Source of the DNA: Arenicella sp.
GTDB lineage: Bacteria; Pseudomonadota; Gammaproteobacteria; Arenicellales; Arenicellaceae
DNA: 8,217 nt
NCBI GenBank assembly: GCA_023299895.1
Contig: JALZWI010000207.1
Location: forward strand, 1-8,217
Direction: 5' to 3'
Part shown: piece by piece, positions 1-6,101 of the stretch
Layout: each line of letters starts with the position of its first letter
Position numbering within the stretch: the first letter of the stretch is position 1
The notes under the pieces: generated by a model
What the model was told of the DNA's origin: nothing
The model's input: the letters and a program-made list of their open reading frames with translations, nothing else
The model's database searches: none
Made by a program: the position numbers and the translations under genes

Positions 1-35
1 AGACCGTTAAGAATTTGAATTAAAATTGCATCCAT
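1..35 (-). CDS. Branched-chain amino acid/urea-type ABC transporter permease, N-terminus only (LivH/UrtB family)
   Basis: Only the first 11 codons and two bases of a twelfth are present; the gene runs off the left edge. Reading the minus strand from the ATG at 33-35 gives MDAILIQILNG followed by a CT-initiated (Leu) codon. This matches the usual opening of LivH/UrtB inner-membrane permeases, which commonly begin 'MDA..LQILNGL'. A purine-rich AGAGAAG lies 8 bases before the ATG and could be its ribosome binding site. The position immediately after a periplasmic binding-protein gene on the same strand is the standard order for this transporter class (binding protein, two permeases, two ATPases). 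The family call rests on a short match plus context, so the substrate cannot be named. Confidence 0.7.
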   Translation of the reverse strand, partial: MDAILIQILNG

Positions 36-115
36 AATCGATACTTCTCTTATAATTATGTTTTTTATTAATAATGGAAATGAGTTTTAATTAAACCAGC
101 TCATTCGTCACCCTT

Positions 116-152
116 AAAAAAAGCTCTATCATCAAAACGATGATAGAGCTTT
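116..152 (-). terminator. Intrinsic terminator or attenuator after the substrate-binding-protein gene
   Basis: A perfect 14-bp inverted repeat (120-133 paired with 139-152, arms AAAGCTCTATCATC and its complement) encloses a 5-base loop. On the minus strand it is followed by a run of seven T (116-122, overlapping the stem base). It begins 15 bases past the stop codon of the binding-protein gene and lies about 80 bases before the permease start. The orientation of the U-tract shows that it acts on minus-strand transcripts. Because the permease downstream looks like part of the same operon, partial termination (binding protein made in excess) or mRNA 3'-end protection is more likely than a true operon end, but a separate permease promoter cannot be excluded. 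Confidence 0.88.
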
Positions 153-167
153 CAGGTCACCTAGGAA

Positions 168-1505
168 TTAGACTTCATACGGCCCTAACTCACCACCCAA
201 CAAGTCCGGTGCGTATTCAACTTGTGAACGCGGCACCTCTTGAACAACATCAAGTAAATCAAATTGACTACTCGGATTTTCATTACCACGCACCACCAAT
301 ACATCTTTAAAACATTGGTGATCTTCAGCTCGATACTCAGTAGGACCATTACCCATACCATCGAATTTAAAGCCTTCTAGTGCTTTAATAACCTCTGGTG
401 GATAGAAAGTTCCAGCCATTTCACATGCATTTGCGTAAAGCAATGTTTGCACATAACAAGTGTGTGCCGCCTGCGATGGTGGATTACCATACTCAGCACC
501 AAATGATTTAACAAAGTTCTTCGAACCTTCGTCAGTCAAGGACCAGTTCCAGTTTGTTGTACCGTAAATACCTTTGATATTTTCTCCGGCACCTTGCGCC
601 ATTAAGCGCGAGAACAGTGGCACAACAATTTCAAATTGCTTGCCGTTGATACTTTTATCTCTCAGACCAAATTGAACTGCTTGAGTCAATGAATTAACCA
701 TGTCTTTGCCATAATGATTCAACACCAACACATCTGCACCCGAATTTAATACTGGGGTTATGTATTGTGAGAAATCACCCGCACCAAGTGGAGTACGGAC
801 AGCTGCTTTAGTTTCCCAACCTAATGCTTCGGTATACTTTTGAATTGAGCCTTCTTGCGACCAACCCCATGTATAGTCCGCTGTTAAATGATAGGCCGTT
901 CGGTCATTCCCAAACTCTTTTTCTAATACTGGAGCAAGTGAAGCACCTGACATTTCAGTATTAAAGAAGTGGCGGAAGCCGTAACGACGTTTATCTTTAC
1001 CAGTTGTATCATTTGAATGGGTTAAGCCAGCCATGAAAATAGTACCCATTTCTTGGCATAAGCCTTGCACCGCTACAGCCACACCTGAAGATGAGCCGCC
1101 ACTAATCATTAAGGCACCATCTTTTTCGATCATACGTTTCGCCGAAGCTCGTGCCGCATCTGATTTAGTTTGAGTGTCACCAGTGACATACGCAACTTTT
1201 TTACCCAGAATGCCATTACCTTTGAGCATGCTTGGTTTCATAGTAGTCAACATGCCACCATCACCTTCGCCGTTAAGGTGCTTTACCGCTAATTTAAAGG
1301 CACGTAATTCGTCTGCGCCTTCATCCGCATAGGCACCTGTTTGAGGCACATTAAAGCCCAAAGTAACTGTATCGCCTTTAGGCGCATTTCGATATTCTTG
1401 AGACCATGCATTTTGCATATAAAACATGGGTGACGTAACAGCAGCGGCCGCGCCTGCTTTTAAAATATTACGCCGAGAGATTAATTTTGTTTTTTTATTG
1501 GACAT
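168..1505 (-). CDS. Tat-exported ABC transporter periplasmic substrate-binding protein (branched-chain amino acid/urea/amide type)
   Basis: This is a 445-residue periplasmic binding protein of the Peripla_BP_6 (LivK/UrtA/amide) type. It should capture a small polar solute and deliver it to a LivHMGF-like permease. Residues 10-16 read SRRNILK, a twin-arginine signal close to SRRxFLK, followed by an Ala-rich hydrophobic stretch (17-30) and a plausible cleavage site after A33-W34-S35. Export of a folded protein through Tat is therefore expected. The mature start (VTLGFNVPQTGAYADEG), the central SGGSSSGVAVAV segment and the late 'EDHQ' strand are typical of the family. I chose the ATG at 1505 because GAGG sits 5 bases before it and it puts the twin arginine at positions 11-12. 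An in-frame ATG at 1556 would add 17 residues and also has a weak GAAGG. The gene is followed by a strong hairpin and then a permease start. The substrate is unknown; leucine-type amino acids, urea and short amides are all possible. Confidence 0.9.
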   Translation of the reverse strand: MSNKKTKLISRRNILKAGAAAAVTSPMFYMQNAWSQEYRNAPKGDTVTLGFNVPQTGAYADEGADELRAFKLAVKHLNGEGDGGMLTTMKPSMLKGNGILGKKVAYVTGDTQTKSDAARASAKRMIEKDGALMISGGSSSGVAVAVQGLCQEMGTIFMAGLTHSNDTTGKDKRRYGFRHFFNTEMSGASLAPVLEKEFGNDRTAYHLTADYTWGWSQEGSIQKYTEALGWETKAAVRTPLGAGDFSQYITPVLNSGADVLVLNHYGKDMVNSLTQAVQFGLRDKSINGKQFEIVVPLFSRLMAQGAGENIKGIYGTTNWNWSLTDEGSKNFVKSFGAEYGNPPSQAAHTCYVQTLLYANACEMAGTFYPPEVIKALEGFKFDGMGNGPTEYRAEDHQCFKDVLVVRGNENPSSQFDLLDVVQEVPRSQVEYAPDLLGGELGPYEV

Positions 1506-1510
1506 TTTTT

Positions 1511-1515
1511 CCTCA
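1511..1515 (-). promoter_or_regulatory. Ribosome binding site that decides the start of the binding-protein gene
   Basis: The minus strand reads TGAGG, then five A, then ATG. This is a strong Shine-Dalgarno at good spacing and supports the start at 1505 over the longer alternative at 1556. Confidence 0.75.
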
Positions 1516-1665
1516 CATTGGATCATTGATGGTTTGATAGCGCAACTAAGAAGCATGCACGCACCTTCTACTGATTATCAAAAACCTTACTTAACAGATT
1601 TCATGAGTTTAGGGCGCTGACAGTTAGTCAAACTTCTAAAAACTCTGCAATCAAATCAGACACAC

Positions 1666-1680
1666 ATACAATAACAATAA
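1666..1680. repeat. ACAATAA tandem sharing a 13-mer with the prp operator region
   Basis: ATACAATAACAAT at 1666-1678 recurs exactly at 5241-5253, where it forms the right half of the palindrome upstream of the GntR-family gene. Here the left half of the palindrome is missing, so it is at best a half-site. The stretch is low in complexity, and a 13-base match between AT-rich gaps could be chance. Confidence 0.3.
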
Positions 1681-1747
1681 CGGAATTAAGGACTATACGA
1701 CTTTGGTCTATCTAATACTAAAGTGGAATACGCCAAACACATCAACA

Positions 1748-1762
1748 AATAAGAATCTTATT
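1748..1762. repeat. Short inverted repeat downstream of prpE
   Basis: AATAAGA (1748-1754) and TCTTATT (1756-1762) are perfect complements around one base, 11 bases past the prpE stop codon. The stem is all A/T apart from one G-C pair and has no clean U-tract, so it is a poor intrinsic terminator. It could be a weak transcript end or a protein site. Confidence 0.3.
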
Positions 1763-1772
1763 ACACTGTAAG

Positions 1773-3641
1773 TTAGAGTAAGGCTCTAATTTCATCCAGC
1801 GATGACAAATCATCGATAGTCGAAGGTACAATCACTTCATCGCCATCAAAAATTTGACGTATTGTTTTGCGTAAAATTTTACCTGAGCGGGTTTTAGGTA
1901 AGCGCGAGACGATATAAACTTCTTTAAAGGAGGCAACAGGACCAATCTCTTGTCGAACATTGGCGACCAGTTCATCAATAATATTTTTACTACTTTTAGT
2001 AACGCCATTTTTCAATACAACTAAACCAGTAGGTAGATGTCCTTTTAAGTCATTAGCGCGACCTACCACCGCGCACTCAGCTACCACTTCATGCCTTGAA
2101 AGAACCTCTTCGATCTCGCCGGTTGATAGGCGGTGACCTGCCACATTAATCACGTCATCGACACGCCCCATAACGAATAAATAACCATCGTCGTCAAGAT
2201 ATCCACCATCCCCGCTAATATAGTAACCAGGATAATCATTCAAGTAATTATTATGAAAACGGTTTGCATCACCCCAGATTGAGGTTAGACAACTTGGAGG
2301 TAATGGTAATTTAATTGCTATATTGCCTTGTGTTCCTGCCGGCAATTGACGGCCCTCATCATCCAATATGTGTATGTTATAACCTGGGCATGGAACAGTA
2401 GATGAACCTGGTTTAATCGGCAAAAATTCAACACCAGGCATATTCGATGCAATGGCCCAACCAGTTTCAGTTTGCCACCAATTATCGATGACAGGAATAT
2501 TGAAACCATTACTTAACCATTCATAGGTCGGTTGGTCGAGACGTTCACCGGCTGAATAAAAAGCTCGCAAGGATGACACATTATATTGTTTAACCAACTC
2601 TAAATTAGGGTCTTCTTTTTTTACGGCACGATAGGCGGTGGGCGCGGTGAATAAAGCTTTTACTCCGTATTCTTGCACAACTCGCCAAAGCACACCCGCA
2701 TCTGGCGTAGCAACTGGTTTACCCTCATAAAGAATCGTTGTAGCGCCTGCCAGTAAAGGCGCATAGACAATATATGAATGCCCGACAACCCAGCCGACAT
2801 CAGATACTGCCCAAAAAACTTCACCTGGCTTAATATTGTAAATAGCTTGCATACTGTATTTAAGAGCGACAGCATGCCCGCCATTTTCTCGTACTACGCC
2901 TTTAGGTTTGCCCGTTGTACCAGAGGTATAGAGAATATAAAGCGGATCACTGCCTTTAACCGCGACACTCTTTGCAGGTTTTGCTTGGTTCAGTAACTCT
3001 AACCAGTCTCTATCACGCGCTTGACTAAGTTCAGCCTCATGCTGCTCTCTTTGTAATACAACAGTAAAATCAGGTTTATGAGTAGACAGATCAATCGCTT
3101 GATCGATTAACGGTTTATATTCAATGACCTTAGTTATCTCTATTCCACACGAGGCACTCAAAATAATTTTAGCTTTGGCGTCATCTATTCTTACCGCCAA
3201 CTCAGGTGCAGCAAAACCACCAAATACAACGCAATGAATCGCACCAATCCTAGCGCAAGCAAGCATTGCTATCGCTGACTCAGGAATCATTGGCATATAA
3301 ATAATTACTCGATCACCTTTAACCACTCCTAAGCCATTTAACATCCCTGCACAAAAAGCAACTTCATTCAACAACTCAAGATAAGTGAATTGTTTTTTTT
3401 GATTTGTAACAGGCGAATCATAAATTAAAGCAACTTGATCGCCTCTACCATTTAAAACATGAACATCTAAGGCAAGATGCGCGGTATTCAATTCACTATC
3501 TGCGAACCAATGATGAATTCCCTGCTCATCAACACTAAGTACTTTTGATGGTTCCACGAACCAATCAAGCTGAGACGCTTTATCCTTCCAGAATTCTTCT
3601 GAATTATCTTTAGCTGATTGGAACTCTTGTTGATATGACAT
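1773..3641 (-). CDS. prpE: Propionyl-CoA synthetase (propionate--CoA ligase)
   Basis: This cytoplasmic enzyme converts propionate, ATP and CoA to propionyl-CoA through propionyl-AMP, the entry step of the methylcitrate cycle. It has 622 residues, about the family length. An acetyl-CoA-synthetase N-terminal region (from residue 4) is followed by the AMP-binding core: the P-loop-like YTSGTTGKPKG at 238-248, then VVRENGGHAVAL, which is characteristic of PrpE rather than Acs, and NWWQTETG at 387-394. The hinge and late motifs are YISGDGG (474-480), GRVDDVINVAGHR (492-504) and PKTRSGKILRK (582-592), where K588 is the adenylation lysine that acetylation/propionylation silences in this family. The start is fixed by the MSYQ.. 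opening typical of PrpE; no good Shine-Dalgarno precedes it. The gene is divergent from the nitroreductase gene and separated by about 1.7 kb from the regulator-prpB-prpC operon. A general short-chain acyl-CoA synthetase is the main alternative. Confidence 0.93.
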   Translation of the reverse strand: MSYQQEFQSAKDNSEEFWKDKASQLDWFVEPSKVLSVDEQGIHHWFADSELNTAHLALDVHVLNGRGDQVALIYDSPVTNQKKQFTYLELLNEVAFCAGMLNGLGVVKGDRVIIYMPMIPESAIAMLACARIGAIHCVVFGGFAAPELAVRIDDAKAKIILSASCGIEITKVIEYKPLIDQAIDLSTHKPDFTVVLQREQHEAELSQARDRDWLELLNQAKPAKSVAVKGSDPLYILYTSGTTGKPKGVVRENGGHAVALKYSMQAIYNIKPGEVFWAVSDVGWVVGHSYIVYAPLLAGATTILYEGKPVATPDAGVLWRVVQEYGVKALFTAPTAYRAVKKEDPNLELVKQYNVSSLRAFYSAGERLDQPTYEWLSNGFNIPVIDNWWQTETGWAIASNMPGVEFLPIKPGSSTVPCPGYNIHILDDEGRQLPAGTQGNIAIKLPLPPSCLTSIWGDANRFHNNYLNDYPGYYISGDGGYLDDDGYLFVMGRVDDVINVAGHRLSTGEIEEVLSRHEVVAECAVVGRANDLKGHLPTGLVVLKNGVTKSSKNIIDELVANVRQEIGPVASFKEVYIVSRLPKTRSGKILRKTIRQIFDGDEVIVPSTIDDLSSLDEIRALL

Positions 3642-3848
3642 GTATTAATCTATGAAATTCCAAATAATAATTAGCTTGAATAGTACGCCTCGATTTATAC
3701 AACGACCATACTATTTTAGTATTAGTGGCAAGTCGATTTTATTGAAATTTTGTACAACTAAAGTACGAGATTAATTTTAATTCCAGTCTATATAATGTTT
3801 TCATCTATTTAATTCAGCCTTCATAAACGATCTTCATTAAGGAATTCC
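3642..3848. promoter_or_regulatory. Divergent promoter region between prpE and the nitroreductase gene
   Basis: This 207-base AT-rich gap must hold both promoters. For the rightward genes a perfect TATAAT lies at 3791-3796, about 53 bases before the ATG, with only a poor -35. The leftward promoter for prpE is unclear; a TATAAA on the minus strand (plus-strand TTTATA, 3694-3699) is one candidate. Two symmetric elements lie between them: ATACTA-TTT-TAGTAT at 3708-3722 and TTGTACAA at 3750-3757. Neither matches the ATTGTnnACAAT sites in front of the GntR-family gene, so prpE may not share that operator. Confidence 0.5.
3708..3722. repeat. Perfect 6-bp inverted repeat in the divergent promoter region
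   Basis: ATACTA and TAGTAT flank three T, about 67 bases in front of the prpE start codon. The size suits a dimeric regulator site near the prpE promoter. No regulator can be named from this sequence alone. Confidence 0.4.
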
Positions 3849-4514
3849 ATGAACACGATTGACGCTTTAAAAAATCGCAAATCAACTCGAGCTTTCTTAG
3901 ATAAACCGGTTGAACAAGAGACAATAGATGCTGTTTTAACGGCCGCCAGCTACGCCCCCTCTGGTGTCAATACTCAGCCATGGCAAGTAGCTGTTGTCAC
4001 AGGAGACTCTAAAACAAAACTTCAAAACAAGATTGAATCTGCTTTTAGAGGCGGCGACATGGGCAAGGCAGATTATTCCTATTACCCAGATGAGTGGCTA
4101 ACACCCTATAAAGATCGTCGCAAAGAATGTGGGCTTTTAATGTTTTCAACGCTCGGCATTACGCGACAAGACAAACAGCGTCAGCAAGATCAATGGGCTG
4201 CAAATTATCGTAGTTTTGATGCGCCTGTAATGATGCTATTTTTCCTCGATTCAGTAATGCAAAAAGGATCCTATATTGACTATGGAATGTTTTTACAATC
4301 ACTAATGATCGCCGCCGTTGACCAAGGGCTTGCAACCTGTCCACAGGCATCATTAGCCGATTACCCACACATTATTAAACCAGAATTAGGCTATGCTGAT
4401 GACACTGTTTTGCTATGTGGCATGTCCATTGGCTACGAAAATATTGACGCACTAGTTAACTCTTATCGAACACCAAGAGAAGAGCCAAGTTCTTTCACGC
4501 GTTATTTTAAATAA
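3849..4514 (+). CDS. Nitroreductase-family FMN-dependent oxidoreductase
   Basis: This 221-residue protein belongs to the NADH oxidase/nitroreductase fold, which forms FMN-binding homodimers and transfers electrons from NAD(P)H to nitro groups, quinones or related acceptors. Visible marks are the FMN-phosphate motif RKSTRAF (10-16), the APSGVNTQPW segment (36-45) that lines the flavin, and the C-terminal LLCGMSIGYEN (188-198). The middle region (69-120) is rich in charged and aromatic residues and probably shapes the acceptor pocket. It lacks the traits I would need to call BluB or RutE. The start is well supported by AAGGA 5 bases upstream. The next gene begins 4 bases after the stop, so the two are almost surely cotranscribed. 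The physiological substrate cannot be told from sequence. Confidence 0.9.
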   Translation: MNTIDALKNRKSTRAFLDKPVEQETIDAVLTAASYAPSGVNTQPWQVAVVTGDSKTKLQNKIESAFRGGDMGKADYSYYPDEWLTPYKDRRKECGLLMFSTLGITRQDKQRQQDQWAANYRSFDAPVMMLFFLDSVMQKGSYIDYGMFLQSLMIAAVDQGLATCPQASLADYPHIIKPELGYADDTVLLCGMSIGYENIDALVNSYRTPREEPSSFTRYFK

Positions 4515-4518
4515 ATAA

Positions 4519-5190
4519 ATGAAAACTACGATTGCTTTTGATGTCTATGGAACACTCATTGACACTAATGGCGTACTTATTGAATTACAAAAATTAGTAG
4601 GTGATCAAGCAAGCTTGTTTGCCCAAAGCTGGCGCGATAAACAACTCGAATATTCATTTCGTCGCGGCTTGATGCGCAGGTATAAAAATTTTTCAGTGTG
4701 CACTTCCCAAGCACTGGACTACACTAGTCACTTACTTAACGTAGAGTTAAGTGATTCACAGAAACAAACACTGCTAAGCATCTATACTAAACTGCCTGCA
4801 TTTAGTGATGTCGCTTCATCGCTGAAAAAATTAAAAGAAAAAAATGTCGCTCTGTATGCTTTTTCTAATGGCACTGCCGAGGCTGTTGAAGGATTACTCA
4901 GTTCCGCTAATATCAAACATCATTTTGACGGCGTCGTGAGTGCAGACAGTGTAAAAACATTTAAACCAGATCCAATTGTCTATCAACATTTTTTAACTGC
5001 CACGAACACAATAGCTGGAGAAGTAGTACTTGTTTCAAGTAATCCTTTTGATGTGTTAGGAGCAATCAACGTTGGCATGCAAGCAGCTTGGATTCGTCGC
5101 TCGACTGCTTCACACTTTGACCCTTGGGATATTCAACCGACGTTTATATTATCAAGTCTTTTAGAGTTGGAAGAAAAAATAATTAGTTAG
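4519..5190 (+). CDS. Type II (L-2-)haloacid dehalogenase, HAD superfamily
   Basis: This 223-residue HAD hydrolase matches (S)-2-haloacid dehalogenases, which replace the halogen of 2-haloalkanoates such as 2-chloropropionate with hydroxyl, inverting the configuration. Motif I is FDVYGTL with nucleophile D8 and T12. R39 sits in SWRDKQLEY, motif II is FSNGT with S116, motif III is FKPDPIVY with K149 and Y155, and SSNPFD supplies S173, N175 and D178. These nine residues fall at the spacing I recall for the Pseudomonas enzyme L-DEX (D10, T14, R41, S118, K151, Y157, S175, N177, D180), each shifted by two. Substrate-pocket differences include F177 where L-DEX has Trp and D40 where it has Gln, so specificity may differ. 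No Shine-Dalgarno is visible, and the ATG lies 4 bases after the nitroreductase stop, which suggests translational coupling. A phosphatase role is less likely because of D8-V9-Y10 and R39. Confidence 0.9.
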   Translation: MKTTIAFDVYGTLIDTNGVLIELQKLVGDQASLFAQSWRDKQLEYSFRRGLMRRYKNFSVCTSQALDYTSHLLNVELSDSQKQTLLSIYTKLPAFSDVASSLKKLKEKNVALYAFSNGTAEAVEGLLSSANIKHHFDGVVSADSVKTFKPDPIVYQHFLTATNTIAGEVVLVSSNPFDVLGAINVGMQAAWIRRSTASHFDPWDIQPTFILSSLLELEEKIIS

Positions 5191-5235
5191 CCTATTCGAG
5201 TTCAAGCTGAGATGAGTCGAAGACTGATTCACATA

Positions 5236-5247
5236 ATTGTATACAAT
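5236..5247. promoter_or_regulatory. Palindromic operator candidate ATTGTATACAAT
   Basis: This perfect 12-base palindrome lies about 128 bases upstream of the GntR-family gene. It shares the pattern ATTGTnnACAAT with the second site at 5298-5309, and the two centres are 62 bases apart, close to six helical turns. FadR-subfamily regulators commonly bind sites of the form TnGTnnACnA, so this is a likely distal operator for the regulator encoded next to it. Confidence 0.6.
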
Positions 5248-5282
5248 AACAATGAATAATTGATATTATATTCGATTAACCC

Positions 5283-5303
5283 AACAATAAACCCCTTATT
5301 GTT
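5283..5303. repeat. Inverted repeat AACAATAA / TTATTGTT overlapping the proximal operator
   Basis: The 8-base arms at 5283-5290 and 5296-5303 are perfect complements around ACCCC. The right arm is shared with the palindrome at 5296-5311, giving three copies of the half-site ACAATAA/TTATTGT within 28 bases. No U-tract follows on either strand, so this is more likely a protein-binding array than a terminator. Confidence 0.55.
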
Positions 5304-5311
5304 GACAATAA
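5296..5311. promoter_or_regulatory. Proximal palindromic operator candidate TTATTGT-TG-ACAATAA
   Basis: Two perfect 7-base arms are separated by TG. The site covers the -35 hexamer of the best promoter in front of the regulator gene, the classic layout for repression. From memory, GntR-type PrpR regulators of Shewanella-like bacteria recognise ATTGTcgACAAT-like sites, which agrees well, but I could not check this. Autoregulation of the regulator-prpB-prpC operon is the natural reading. Confidence 0.65.
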
Positions 5312-5330
5312 AAAGCCAGCCATGCATTAT
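5302..5330 (+). promoter_or_regulatory. Sigma-70 promoter of the prpR-prpB-prpC operon
   Basis: A consensus -35 TTGACA (5302-5307) is followed after 17 bases by CATTAT (5325-5330; 4 of 6 matches to TATAAT). Transcription should begin near 5337, leaving a leader of about 38 bases before the ATG at 5375. The -35 lies inside the proximal palindrome, so a bound regulator would block RNA polymerase. Confidence 0.6.
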
Positions 5331-5374
5331 CTATTTAGTTTTTAATCTGGGCTAAATGACCAAAGATCAGCTAT

Positions 5375-6091
5375 ATGCAACTAAACAAATCAGATGAACT
5401 TAAATCGAAGATAGGTCTAGAAGATAGAACCTTAAGCGATAAAACGACGACAGCTCTTCGCGAAGCGATCGTCAATGGCAGCATAGCTGCTGGTAAAAAA
5501 CTCAATGAACCTCGCCTCGCAGAAAAATTTAATGTAAGTCGAGGGCCGTTGCGAGAAGCGATCCGTCGCTTGGTTGCTATGCGTTTAGTCACCTACGTGC
5601 CTCACCAGGGAGCCTCAGTTGTCACCTTAGATGCTGACAGCATTATCGATTTGTACGAAGTACGTGAAGCGCTTGAAGGTAAAGCCGCAGCGCTTGCGGC
5701 AATAAATATGAGCGATGAAGAAATTTCTAAACTTCGTGAGTTACTCGAAATACATCGCCGTCACTATGAATCTAATGACGGTGAATATATGCAGGAAGGC
5801 GGTGATTTTGACTTTCATTATTTGATTATAAAAGGCAGCGGCAACCAGATGCTTGCCAATCAATTACTCAATGAACTTTATCATCTAGTTAGAATGTTTC
5901 GCTTTCAAACCAGTCGTTTTGCGAGTCGTTCAAACCGAGCTCTAATCGAACATGAGCAATTAATTTATGCGATCGAACAACGTGATCCTGAAATGGCAGA
6001 AATAGTAATGCGCCGGCATATTGCTCGCGCCAGACAATCAATCAAAGATTGCCTTACAGATCAAACTGAAAACAATACAATCATGAAGTAG
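5375..6091 (+). CDS. prpR: GntR-family (FadR/FCD subfamily) transcriptional regulator, probable regulator of the methylcitrate cycle
   Basis: This 238-residue DNA-binding repressor or activator has an N-terminal winged helix at about 22-85 (the recognition region includes LAEKFNVSRGPLREAIRRL, 48-66) and a C-terminal all-helical FCD ligand domain from about 90 to 225. The metal-site residues typical of FCD proteins are present: D144 and H148 in DFDFH, H193 in EHEQL and H215 in RRHI. A bound metal with a carboxylate effector, perhaps methylcitrate or methylisocitrate, is therefore plausible. The start at 5375 has only a weak ribosome binding site, but no better in-frame start is seen. The stop codon overlaps the TAGG that may serve prpB, which starts 10 bases later. 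The symbol is given by context; it is not the sigma-54-type PrpR of E. coli, and the same name is used for both families. The N-terminal 20 residues are poorly conserved-looking. Confidence 0.85.
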   Translation: MQLNKSDELKSKIGLEDRTLSDKTTTALREAIVNGSIAAGKKLNEPRLAEKFNVSRGPLREAIRRLVAMRLVTYVPHQGASVVTLDADSIIDLYEVREALEGKAAALAAINMSDEEISKLRELLEIHRRHYESNDGEYMQEGGDFDFHYLIIKGSGNQMLANQLLNELYHLVRMFRFQTSRFASRSNRALIEHEQLIYAIEQRDPEMAEIVMRRHIARARQSIKDCLTDQTENNTIMK

Positions 6092-6101
6092 GTAAAACAT
6101 A

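Larger units (their letters stand above)
1506..1772 (-). other. Intergenic gap between prpE and the binding-protein gene; probable promoter region
   Basis: These 267 bases contain no convincing gene. On the minus strand a GATAAT hexamer (plus-strand ATTATC, 1574-1579) could be a -10 box about 69 bases before the chosen start, but no good -35 accompanies it. A TTGACT hexamer further upstream (about 1627-1632) also lacks a good -10 partner. The gap carries ACAATAA twice (1668-1680) and a short palindrome (1748-1762). I see no strong terminator for prpE, so readthrough from prpE into the transporter genes remains possible. Confidence 0.3.

Noticed and set aside
1426..1620. 64-residue plus-strand frame over the start of the binding-protein gene
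   Set aside because: Most of it is complementary to the Tat signal coding region and the leader; no supporting start signal or recognisable sequence.
2660..2996. Short frames on both strands within prpE
   Set aside because: They lie fully within the conserved AMP-binding core of prpE and look like frame shadows.
3750..3757. TTGTACAA considered as another operator for the GntR-family regulator
   Set aside because: It lacks the two-base spacer of ATTGTnnACAAT and the flanking bases do not match; kept only as an unexplained dyad.
5195..5221. TTCGA...TCGAA pairing just after the dehalogenase gene
   Set aside because: Only 5 bp with a long loop and no U-tract; likely chance.
5283..5303. Hairpin considered as a terminator for the nitroreductase-dehalogenase unit
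   Set aside because: The stem is A/T-rich and followed by GACAATAAAAA with no U-tract; the arms are better explained as repeated operator half-sites. No other clear terminator was found after 5190.
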